Shown here: in pieces, positions 54,329-61,292 of the stretch
Numbering within the stretch: position 1 is the stretch's first letter
How the letters are laid out: every line of letters starts with the position of its first letter
Notes under the pieces: generated by a model
Databases searched by the model: none
Seen by the model: the letters and a program-made list of their open reading frames with translations, nothing else
What the model was told of the DNA's origin: nothing
Program-made: the position numbers and the translations under genes
Assembly: GCA_963807235.1 (NCBI GenBank)
Contig: CAWEBF010000017.1
Span: forward strand, 1 to 64,000
DNA from: CAWEBF01 sp963807235
GTDB taxonomy: Bacteria; Acidobacteriota; Vicinamibacteria; Vicinamibacterales; UBA2999
DNA: 64,000 nt
Reading direction: 5' to 3'

Positions 54329-55663
54329 GTACAGCAGCCAGACGTTCAGCGAGGCGATGATAACCGCGACCGTCCAGGCCAGGACCTGCATCCACATGGG
54401 CGCCACGAACGCGCCCATTTTTTGGCGGCTGCTGGTGAAGCTGACCAGCGGGAACACCGCAAACGGCAGCTGCAGGCTCAGCACCACCTGGCTGAGGATG
54501 AGCAGCGCGCCGGTGCCGCGCTCCCCGTACAACGCGATCACGATGACGGCCGGGATAATCGCCACGAGGCGCGTGATCAGCCGGCGCAGCCACGGCCGGA
54601 GCCGGATGTTGACGAAGCCTTCCATCACGATCTGGCCGGCCAGCGTTCCGGTCAACGTGGCGTTCTGCCCCGAGCACAGGAGCGCGACCGCGAAGAGGGT
54701 GCTGGCCGCCGCCGAACCCAGCATCGGCGACAGCAGCTGGTAGGCATCGCCGATGTCGGCCACGGCGGAGTGCTCCGTTCCGTGGAAGACAGCCGCCGAC
54801 ACGATGAGGATCGCGGCGTTGATGAAGAGCGCCGACATCAGCGCGATCGTCGAGTCCAGCGACGCAAAGCGGATGGCCTCGACCTTACTGGCGTAGGAAT
54901 CCACGTAGCGGCGCGTCTGCACGATCGACGAGTGCAGATACAGGTTGTGGGGCATCACGGTGGCGCCCAGGATTCCCAGCGCGATGTACAGCATGTCGGG
55001 GTTGGTGAGCACCTCCGTGCGCGGGATGAAGCCCGCGGCCACGGCGGCGGCGTCTGGCTTCGACAGCCAGATCTCGATCGCGAAGCAGGCGGCGATGGCA
55101 ACGATGAGCGCTACGACGAGCGCCTCGACGAGGCGGAACCCCTTGTTCTGCAGGAACAGGATGATCATCACGTCGAGCGCCGTGAGACACACGCCCCACA
55201 TCAGCGGGAGGCCGAAGAGCAGATTGAGGGCGATGGCGGCGCCGATCACCTCGGCCAGGTCGCAGGCCGCGATCGCTATCTCGCACAGGATCCACAAGCC
55301 GATGGTGACGGGCTTCGAATAGCTGTCGCGACAGGCCTGCGCGAGATCGCGCCCGCTGCCGATGCCGAGCCGCACGGCCAGCGCCTGCAGCAGGATGGCC
55401 ATGAGGTTCGACAGGAGGATCACGCTGAGCAGCGTGTAGCCGTAGCGGGCGCCGCCCGCCAGATCCGTGGCCCAGTTGCCGGGGTCCATGTACCCGACGG
55501 CCACCAGATACCCGGGTCCGGCAAAGGCGAAGAGCTTGCGCCAGAAGCCGGCGTCTATGGGGACGGCTATCGACCTGTGGACCTCGCGGAGGCTGGGCGC
55601 CTCGGGCTGGCTACGCCAGCCGCCTGAGGAACCGGGGTCGAGCGGCGGATTCATCGGCTGCAA
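54311..55663 (-). CDS. mntH: Nramp-type divalent metal transporter MntH
   Basis: The 450-residue, eleven-helix protein has the Nramp signatures: GPGYLVAVGYMDPGNWATDLAGGARYGY (DPGN motif of helix 1) and GATVMPHNLYLHSSIVQTR (MPH motif of helix 6), with LLLILSQVVLSLQLPFAVFPLV at the C-terminal side. It imports Mn2+ or Fe2+ with protons. The regulator gene at 55766 is divergent, and an 18-bp palindrome lies between them. Confidence 0.93.
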   Translation of the reverse strand: MQPMNPPLDPGSSGGWRSQPEAPSLREVHRSIAVPIDAGFWRKLFAFAGPGYLVAVGYMDPGNWATDLAGGARYGYTLLSVILLSNLMAILLQALAVRLGIGSGRDLAQACRDSYSKPVTIGLWILCEIAIAACDLAEVIGAAIALNLLFGLPLMWGVCLTALDVMIILFLQNKGFRLVEALVVALIVAIAACFAIEIWLSKPDAAAVAAGFIPRTEVLTNPDMLYIALGILGATVMPHNLYLHSSIVQTRRYVDSYASKVEAIRFASLDSTIALMSALFINAAILIVSAAVFHGTEHSAVADIGDAYQLLSPMLGSAAASTLFAVALLCSGQNATLTGTLAGQIVMEGFVNIRLRPWLRRLITRLVAIIPAVIVIALYGERGTGALLILSQVVLSLQLPFAVFPLVSFTSSRQKMGAFVAPMWMQVLAWTVAVIIASLNVWLLYQTFAS

Positions 55664-55698
55664 GGAGTATCGGCGCTTTTCGGGAATGCTATATCAAT

Positions 55699-55716
55699 AT
55701 TTTGATTAATCAAAAT
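55699..55716. promoter_or_regulatory. probable MntR operator (18-bp palindrome)
   Basis: ATTTTGATTAATCAAAAT is a perfect 18-bp palindrome in an AT-rich island between divergent mntH and the DtxR-family gene, 36 bp from the mntH start and 50 bp from the regulator start. Its position suits control of both promoters. Confidence 0.8.
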
Positions 55717-55765
55717 TTCCTGGCTCTGCCGCGCCGCCTGGGTACGCTACCCTGACCTCAACCTC

Positions 55766-56440
55766 ATGCTGCCCTCGAGCACCATGGAGAACTACCTGAA
55801 GGCCATTTATCAGGGCACCGCGGCCCTGGCGGCCCCGCAAACCCTCCTGCCCATGGGTCAGCTGGCCACGGCGCTCTCCGTCGCGCCTGGCACGGCCACG
55901 ACGATGGTCAAGGCGCTCGCCGAGTCGGGCCTCGTGCACTACGAGCCCTACACGGGCGTGGCGCTGACGAAGGCCGGCGAGCGGCTCGCCGGGCTGGTGA
56001 TCCGGCGCCACCGTCTCATCGAGCTGTTCCTGGTGCGGGTGATGGGCTACTCCTGGGACGAGGTTCACGATGAAGCCGAACACCTGGAGCACGTGGTCTC
56101 CGATCGTCTGGTGGACCGCATGGACCAGATGCTCGGCCGGCCGGAAGTGGACCCGCACGGCGACCCCATCCCCGACGCCGACGGCCTGGTGAAGCCGCAG
56201 GACGCGGAGAGCCTGCTCACGTGCCAGCTGAAGACGCCGATGACGGTCACGCGCGTCATGGATCAGGACAAGGCGTTCCTGCGGTTCATCGAGCAGCACA
56301 GCCTCAAGCCGGGTGAGCTGATCGAGGTGGAAGCGCGGGACACGGCGGCCGACAGCGTGCAGATTCTTGCGTCGCGCGAGCGGCGGATCACGATTGGTAC
56401 GCGGGCGGCATCCAAATTGTTGGTGCAGGCCGCCCGGTAA
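55766..56440 (+). CDS. mntR: DtxR-family metalloregulator (MntR-like)
   Basis: The 224-residue regulator has a winged-helix domain (MENYLKAIYQGT, LATALSVAPGTATTMVKALAESGLV, LTKAGERLAGLVIRRHRLIELFL). The dimerisation/metal domain contains DEVHDEAEHLEHVVSDRLVDRM (metal-binding His/Glu helix). A C-terminal FeoA/SH3-like domain follows (LKPGELIEVEARD). Regulation of mntH is strongly supported by the divergent arrangement with a shared palindrome. ATG 55784 is an alternative start. Confidence 0.92.
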   Translation: MLPSSTMENYLKAIYQGTAALAAPQTLLPMGQLATALSVAPGTATTMVKALAESGLVHYEPYTGVALTKAGERLAGLVIRRHRLIELFLVRVMGYSWDEVHDEAEHLEHVVSDRLVDRMDQMLGRPEVDPHGDPIPDADGLVKPQDAESLLTCQLKTPMTVTRVMDQDKAFLRFIEQHSLKPGELIEVEARDTAADSVQILASRERRITIGTRAASKLLVQAAR

Positions 56441-56484
56441 CAAGGCAAAGGGCAAAAGGCACAAAGGCTAAAGGCTAAAGGAAG
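56441..56484. repeat. AGGCAAA intergenic repeat, copy 2
   Basis: Units CAAGGCAAAGGGC, AAAAGGCACAAAGGC and TAAAGGCTAAAGG lie between convergent mntR and gph and run into the gph stop codon. They are of the same family as 53776 and 63002. Confidence 0.55.
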
Positions 56485-57188
56485 AAACGCTCGATGAACT
56501 TTGCGAGCGTTGCCGAGTCATGCGCCAGCCACTGGTCCGCCGGCAGCGTGCCTGCTGGAATCCGCGAGAAGCCGAATCCCCACGCGACGAGGCAGCATTG
56601 GGTGCCTGCGTTCCGCGCCGTCTCGAAGTCCACCACCGAGTCCCCCACCATCAGCGTGGTCGCCCCGGTGGCGCCGGCGGCTGCCATCAACGCACGCAGG
56701 CCATCGGGAGACGGTTTCCGGGGATGCGGGCCGTCGCCGCCCATCACGTCGTCGAACAGCTGCCGGATGCCCAGACCGTCCAGCAGCCGTTCGGTGTGAC
56801 GCAGCGGCTTGTTCGTCAGCACCGAAACCCGCGCCACGCGTCGAGCCGCTTCCACGACGTCGCGGACGCCAGGATACACAACGGTCGTTTGCAAGAGACG
56901 CTCGTCGTAGATCTCGAGGAAGCGGCCCAGGGCGTTGGGACTCTCGGGCAGGTCGGCCGCGGCCAGCGCCCGGCGAACGAGGACGGCGGCGCCCTCGCCC
57001 ACCATCCCCACAATGGTTTCCTGCGGAAGCGGCCGGCCGCCCAGCTCGAGGACCAACTGGTTGGCCGATTCGGCCAGGTCGCGCCGGGAGTCGACCAACG
57101 TGCCGTCGAGATCGAAGACGACCAGTCGCCCGGCCCGCGAAGCTGGGCCCAAAAAGATACTGTCACTGGCGACGTGTAGCGTCGACAT
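56475..57188 (-). CDS. gph: HAD-family phosphoglycolate phosphatase-like
   Basis: The HAD hydrolase of about 225 aa has LVVFDLDGTLVDSRRDLAESAN (motif I DxDGT), VSVLTNKPLRHTERLL (motif II), GGDGPHPRKPSPDGLRALM (motif III Lys) and TLMVGDSVVDFETARNAG (motif IV). It fits Gph (2-phosphoglycolate phosphatase). ATG 57188 is the only early start in frame. Its first 20 codons are the repeat element R3, so the true start may be nearer the LVVFDLDG motif, where only a TTG within the repeat is available. Confidence 0.88.
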   Translation of the reverse strand: MSTLHVASDSIFLGPASRAGRLVVFDLDGTLVDSRRDLAESANQLVLELGGRPLPQETIVGMVGEGAAVLVRRALAAADLPESPNALGRFLEIYDERLLQTTVVYPGVRDVVEAARRVARVSVLTNKPLRHTERLLDGLGIRQLFDDVMGGDGPHPRKPSPDGLRALMAAAGATGATTLMVGDSVVDFETARNAGTQCCLVAWGFGFSRIPAGTLPADQWLAHDSATLAKFIERFFL

Positions 57189-57209
57189 CGCGTTGCGAAA
57201 CGTCGCCAG
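57132..57209 (-). repeat. bipartite stem-loop element, copy R3
   Basis: On the plus strand: hairpin GGCCCGCGAAGCTGGGCC (57132-57149), then CAAAAAGATACTG, the queD stop codon, and a 10-bp stem CTGGCGACGT/ACGTCGCCAG (57166-57175 with 57200-57209). Here the element overlaps the queD 3' end and the 5' end of the gph frame. Confidence 0.55.
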
Positions 57210-57603
57210 CGTAGGTCGCCCACGACGTGGGCGTTTCCCACACGGTCACGCGCGCCACCGGGAGCCCTTGCTGGCTGGCGACGTCGAAGATCAGGCGGGC
57301 GATGCGCTCGGCGGTGGGGTTGCTGTCCACGGTGAACACCGGCTCGCCCATTCCCTGCAGCACGGCCACGAGGGGATCGTCTCCCCGCAGGATCATCTTG
57401 TGATCCAGTTCACGGTCCACCCAGGTCTTGATCGCGCGCTTGATGTCGGAGAAGTCCATCACCATGTTCCGCGCGTCCAGGGTGTCGGATCGGATCTCCA
57501 GCTCCGCCACCGCGTTGTGGCCGTGCGGGTGCGCGCACACGCCGTTGTAATCGAGCAGCCGGTGGCCGTAGCAGAACTCGATGCGCTTGGCGACGGAGTA
57601 CAT
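57163..57603 (-). CDS. queD: 6-carboxytetrahydropterin synthase QueD
   Basis: The product is about 147 residues from ATG 57603 (YSVAKRIEFCYGHRLLDYNG). The zinc-binding histidines are visible in FCYGHRL and CAHPHGHNA, the catalytic Cys in GVCAHPHGHN, followed by MVMDFSDIKRAIKTWVDRELDHKMIL and RVTVWETPTSWATY. It makes 6-carboxytetrahydropterin, an early queuosine/7-deazaguanine precursor. It is divergent from queC with only 25 bp between starts. Confidence 0.92.
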   Translation of the reverse strand: MYSVAKRIEFCYGHRLLDYNGVCAHPHGHNAVAELEIRSDTLDARNMVMDFSDIKRAIKTWVDRELDHKMILRGDDPLVAVLQGMGEPVFTVDSNPTAERIARLIFDVASQQGLPVARVTVWETPTSWATYAGDVSQRDVDATRRQ

Positions 57604-57628
57604 GGCCCGTAATGTTACCCTCGGGGCC

Positions 57629-58303
57629 ATGCGCGGGAACGGAGCGACGGCGGTGCTGCTGTCGGCGGGGCTCGACAGCGCGGTGCTTGCCGCCGCCGAG
57701 GCGCAGCGCGGCCTCGTGCATCCGCTCTACGTCAGCGTGGGCCTGGCGTGGGAAGCCGGCGAGTTGGCGGCGCTGTCACGACTGCTGACAACGCCGCTCT
57801 ACGCGTCGATGGCGCCGCTGGCTCGTCTGAGCTTTCCAGCGGGGGATCTCTATCCCGCCACCCACTGGGCCATCACCGGCACGCCACCGGGGTTCGACAC
57901 GCCGGATGAGGACGTGTTTCTCACCGGACGGAACGTCATGCTCCTGAGCAAGGCGGGCATCCACTGCGCTCAGCACCGCATCGACCGGATCGCCATCGGC
58001 CCGCTCGCCGGGAATCCGTTCCCGGATGCCACCGAGGAGTTCTTCTCCTCGATGAGCCGGACGCTCTCGCTCGGCCTGGCCCACGCGATCGGCATCGCCG
58101 CGCCGTTTGCGGAGATGCACAAGAGCGACGTGGTGCGGCTGGGCCTGGAGCTCGGCGTGCCGCTGGAGCTCACGCTCTCGTGCATGAACCCCGAGCGCGG
58201 GCTGCATTGCGGGCAGTGCAGCAAGTGCCGCGAGCGGCGCGACGCGTTCATCGAAGCCGGCGCGCCCGACCCCACCGAGTACGCGACGAAGCCGCTGCGC
58301 TGA
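57629..58303 (+). CDS. queC: 7-cyano-7-deazaguanine synthase QueC
   Basis: The product is about 224 residues from ATG 57629. The PP-loop reads AVLLSAGLDSAVLAAAEAQ (SxGxDS type with Ala in place of the usual second Gly). Then come LTGRNVMLLSKAGIHCAQH, FPDATEEFFSSMSRTLSLGL, PFAEMHKSDVVRLGLELGVP, and the zinc motif NPERGLHCGQCSKCRERRDAF. It forms preQ0 from carboxydeazaguanine. With queD it forms a divergent queuosine pair. A 44-bp inverted repeat follows it. Confidence 0.9.
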   Translation: MRGNGATAVLLSAGLDSAVLAAAEAQRGLVHPLYVSVGLAWEAGELAALSRLLTTPLYASMAPLARLSFPAGDLYPATHWAITGTPPGFDTPDEDVFLTGRNVMLLSKAGIHCAQHRIDRIAIGPLAGNPFPDATEEFFSSMSRTLSLGLAHAIGIAAPFAEMHKSDVVRLGLELGVPLELTLSCMNPERGLHCGQCSKCRERRDAFIEAGAPDPTEYATKPLR

Positions 58304-58313
58304 CAACGGGAAA

Positions 58314-58417
58314 GGGGTCGGGCGTCCGGAAAAGTGGAATTGGGGTCGGGCCTAATTGGCACCGTCGAGGAGCAATTAGGCCCGACCCCAATTCCACTTT
58401 TCCGGACGCCCGACCCC
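58314..58417. repeat. perfect 44-bp inverted repeat with 16-bp loop
   Basis: Left arm 58314-58357 and right arm 58374-58417 are exact reverse complements; the loop is GGCACCGTCGAGGAGC. Each arm holds two GGGGTCGGGC units separated by GTCCGGAAAAGTGGAATT. The element fills the gap between convergent queC and nagA. It could form a very strong hairpin in either strand, acting as a bidirectional terminator or being a MITE/REP-like unit. Confidence 0.9.
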
Positions 58418-58420
58418 ACG

Positions 58421-59626
58421 TTACGGTTTTGAGTACACGATCTGGCCGCCGACGAGCGTGTGCCGGACATCGAAGGACGGTCCGAGCACCACCAGATCCG
58501 CCACTGCCCCTTCGACGATGACACCGTGGCCCACGAGGCCCAGCTGCCGCGCCGGGGTCAGCGCGCACATGGCCGCCGCATCCACGACCGATGCGCCACA
58601 CCGGTTGACCAGCGTCGCGAAGACGCGATCCATCGCAGCGGTGCTGCCGGCCAGCGTGCCGTCCTCCAGTTCCGCCGCGTGGCGGCGCGCGAAGATCCGC
58701 CGGCCGCCGAGCGACGCCGTGGCGCCCACCGGCAGACCAGCGGCGGCGGTGCCGTCGCTGATCGCCATCACGCGACCAGTGCCCTTGGCGGCGATCGCCA
58801 TGCGGCAGATCGCAGGGTGCACGTGCACGCCGTCGGCAATGAGCTCCACGGCCACCTCCGGCGCCTCCAGCATCGCGCCGGCCAGGCCCGGCGCGCGGTG
58901 CGACACAGGCGGCATGCGGTTGAAGAGGTGCGTCGCGTGCCTCGCCCCGGCGTGCACCGCCTCCATGGCCGTGTCGTAGTTGGCGCCGGAGTGGCCGAGC
59001 GACACCCCGTGCCCGGCGGCGACAAGCGCATGCACCAGTTCGATGCCTCCCGGCAGCTCCGGCGCCATGGTCACCACGGCAATGTCCTGCCGGTGGGCGG
59101 CCATCACGGCCAGGATGTCGGTGGCGGAGAAACCGGGCGCGTCCCCTGCCACGCGTGACGGCGTGGCTGCATCAGCGGACGGCAGGCGCAAACACTCCAG
59201 CGGCTGCGCGCCCGCGAAGTCAGGGTTGATGAAGTTGCTCTCGAGATGCGCTGCCAGAACCCGCGCGCCAGGCGTTCCCGCCGCCCGCAGATGGCTCACC
59301 TGTCTCAGAAACGCGGACAGCACCTGGGGCGTGCAGGCGACGCTCGTCGGGCAGAATGCGGTGACGCCGAAGGCGGGCAGCAGAGCCGCGAGCCTGGCCA
59401 CTGGCGCGCCGTCGTCCAGCACGTCGTGCCCCTGGCAGCCGTGCACGTGGACGTCGATGAACCCGGGCACCACGTAGCATCCGCGTGCGTCGATCAACCT
59501 GGCGCCGGCCGGGCCCTCCGAGAACCGGCGCTCGACCGCGACCACGCGGTCGGCATCGACCAGCACGGTGCCCTCGCTGATCACGCGATCGGCGACGACC
59601 ACGTCGCCCCCGGCAATCGCGATCAC
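58421..59626 (-). CDS. nagA: N-acetylglucosamine-6-phosphate deacetylase NagA
   Basis: The 401-residue amidohydrolase has the metal motif VPGFIDVHVHGCQGHDVLD, ARVLAAHLESNFINPD (Glu ligand), GVSLGHSGANYDTAMEAV (His), ATHLFNRMPPVSHRAPGLAG (NRM...HR), ELIADGVHVHP and VMAISDGTAAAGLP (catalytic Asp). It deacetylates GlcNAc-6-P in amino-sugar recycling. It overlaps the PIN-like gene upstream by four bases. No nagB is seen. Confidence 0.93.
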   Translation of the reverse strand: MIAIAGGDVVVADRVISEGTVLVDADRVVAVERRFSEGPAGARLIDARGCYVVPGFIDVHVHGCQGHDVLDDGAPVARLAALLPAFGVTAFCPTSVACTPQVLSAFLRQVSHLRAAGTPGARVLAAHLESNFINPDFAGAQPLECLRLPSADAATPSRVAGDAPGFSATDILAVMAAHRQDIAVVTMAPELPGGIELVHALVAAGHGVSLGHSGANYDTAMEAVHAGARHATHLFNRMPPVSHRAPGLAGAMLEAPEVAVELIADGVHVHPAICRMAIAAKGTGRVMAISDGTAAAGLPVGATASLGGRRIFARRHAAELEDGTLAGSTAAMDRVFATLVNRCGASVVDAAAMCALTPARQLGLVGHGVIVEGAVADLVVLGPSFDVRHTLVGGQIVYSKP

Positions 59627-60063
59627 GCGTCAGTGCCCACGCCGGCCCAGTCCACGTGCAAGTGCAGCTTGCGGCCCTCGAGGGGCAGCGTGGCGTGGTC
59701 GGCGTCGGTGCCCGCGCGGAGCAGCTCGCGATCGACGCGGCGCAGGATGCGCAGGAGCCCATCTTCCCGGGGCGCCGAGAGCACCACGACGCCGCCGGAT
59801 TCGGCGGAGGGAAACCTGGTGTCGTCCAGGTAGTCGCGGTCCAGCGTGACCAGGGTGCGGCGCAGTTGGCGAGCCAGGCGAAAGTGTTCGCCGTCGGGGG
59901 CACGCCGCAGCTCGTCGTGCTCCATCACGTACAACACATCCCACTTCAACCGCCCCCGCATGGCGTGTACGAGGCGCAGCGGAACGTTGGCGTCCACGTA
60001 GACGCGCGGCTCGAGAGCCGCACGATCGACGTGAGGGCTGAGCTCTGAGGCCAGTGTGCCCAT
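59623..60063 (-). CDS. DUF5615 PIN-like protein
   Basis: The 146-residue protein has VYVDANVPLRLVHAMRGRLKWDVLYVMEHDELR and HFRLARQLRRTLVTLDRDYLDDTRFP, given in part. The DANVP start, the LVTLDxDY core and SGGVVVLSAP match the DUF5615 PIN-like fold, often found in toxin-like RNases. The usual acidic residues (D of VDANV, E of MEHDE, D of TLDRDY) are present. No antitoxin gene is adjacent, so a toxin role is not claimed. Confidence 0.75.
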   Translation of the reverse strand: MGTLASELSPHVDRAALEPRVYVDANVPLRLVHAMRGRLKWDVLYVMEHDELRRAPDGEHFRLARQLRRTLVTLDRDYLDDTRFPSAESGGVVVLSAPREDGLLRILRRVDRELLRAGTDADHATLPLEGRKLHLHVDWAGVGTDA

Positions 60064-60069
60064 AGGCGG

Positions 60070-61194
60070 TTATGACGGTGTTTCGGAACGTACCTGCTGC
60101 GCCTCCGTGCGAAGCGCGGCCACCAGCTGGTCGCGCTTGTGCATCAGCTCCTTCCGCGGACGCCGGTTGTGCGTGCTGCCGACGGTGTACTCGCAGAAGA
60201 GCGGAAACGCGATCGTCGAATCCACGTAGGCCACCACCGTATCGGGCAGCACGCCGGGGTTCACCTTGCCCCAGCTGACGGCCTCTGCCGGGGTCGCCCC
60301 AGACAAGCCGCCCCAGACCACCGAATCGGTCGTGATCTGGATGAAGTAGTCGTTGCCGCCCTTCGGGATGCCGTACACCTCCCAAAGAGTCGGTTGGCCC
60401 TGGAGGTAGAAGTTCTTCGGGGAGCCGCCGCCCAGAATGACGCACCCGTTCTTCTTCCCCGCCAGGATGAACGCGCACACCTCGTTGACGTCCTTGTTGG
60501 GATCCACCATCAGCCGGCTGCCGTTCATCAGCTCGTGATACGCCACGTTCATGCCGATGGAGCTGTCGCCCGGGGATGAGGTGTAAATCGGCACGCCGGC
60601 CATCGCCGCAGCCGCAAGCACTGAGTGCTCCTGGCAGCCGGGCTGCCGCTCCAAAAGGTCCTGGCCCAGCGCGTAGTGCAGCTCCGCCGTGGACACCGGC
60701 TCGTTGCGTCCCCAACGCGTCAGGAAGTCACGCACGTACGCGTCGGTTTCGAGCAGCACGGTGGCCGGAAACAGCACGTCGTAGATCCGGATGATCCCCT
60801 CTTCGTACAGCTCCACGTCGTTGACGAAGGGCGACCCCCGGTGCAGCGTGAAATTCAGCGCGTAGTGGAGGTCGTGGTACAGGTTGGCGCCCGTGCTCAC
60901 CACGAAGTCCACGAGGCCACGCTCCATCAGCTCCACGACGCAGCCGCCCAACCCGGCGGGCGTCATGGCGCCCGCAATCGTCAGCGCAATCGTGGTGTCG
61001 TTTTCGGGCAGCAGCATCTTGTCGGTGAAGATGCGGCATGCCTCGCCCAGGCGGGCGGCGTTGAAGGCCTGAAACCCCTCGTCGATGAGATGCCGCACCT
61101 CGGCGCTGCCGCGCGGCCGGTAATAGCGGATCGGCCGCCCCGACAGGGCCTTCGACCGCGGTTTGTCTGGGGCCCCGGGCGAACGATACGGCAT
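60070..61194 (-). CDS. deoxyhypusine-synthase-like protein
   Basis: The 374-residue protein has the DHS fold: RIFTDKMLLPENDTTIALTIAGAMTPAGLGG, given in part, then DFVVSTGANLYHDLHYALNF, GVPIYTSSPGDSSIGMN, VILGGGSPKNFYLQGQP, and the active-site lysine motif ATPAEAVSWGKVNP. Eukaryotic DHS modifies eIF5A. Bacteria lack that target, and known bacterial relatives make homospermidine or act on agmatine. The substrate here is open. It is upstream of the PIN-like and nagA genes on the same strand. Confidence 0.87.
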   Translation of the reverse strand: MPYRSPGAPDKPRSKALSGRPIRYYRPRGSAEVRHLIDEGFQAFNAARLGEACRIFTDKMLLPENDTTIALTIAGAMTPAGLGGCVVELMERGLVDFVVSTGANLYHDLHYALNFTLHRGSPFVNDVELYEEGIIRIYDVLFPATVLLETDAYVRDFLTRWGRNEPVSTAELHYALGQDLLERQPGCQEHSVLAAAAMAGVPIYTSSPGDSSIGMNVAYHELMNGSRLMVDPNKDVNEVCAFILAGKKNGCVILGGGSPKNFYLQGQPTLWEVYGIPKGGNDYFIQITTDSVVWGGLSGATPAEAVSWGKVNPGVLPDTVVAYVDSTIAFPLFCEYTVGSTHNRRPRKELMHKRDQLVAALRTEAQQVRSETPS

Positions 61195-61292
61195 TGCCGG
61201 TAGCTTAGCACCGCTGCGCAGCCTGTAAGTGACTGTCGCGGCTGTCGTTGTCTACATTTTGAGCCGATACGCAGGCGGGTGCAACCACTCAC

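Noticed and set aside
59623..60063. Toxin-antitoxin module
   Set aside because: The PIN-like protein has no small antitoxin gene beside it. The neighbours are metabolic genes.
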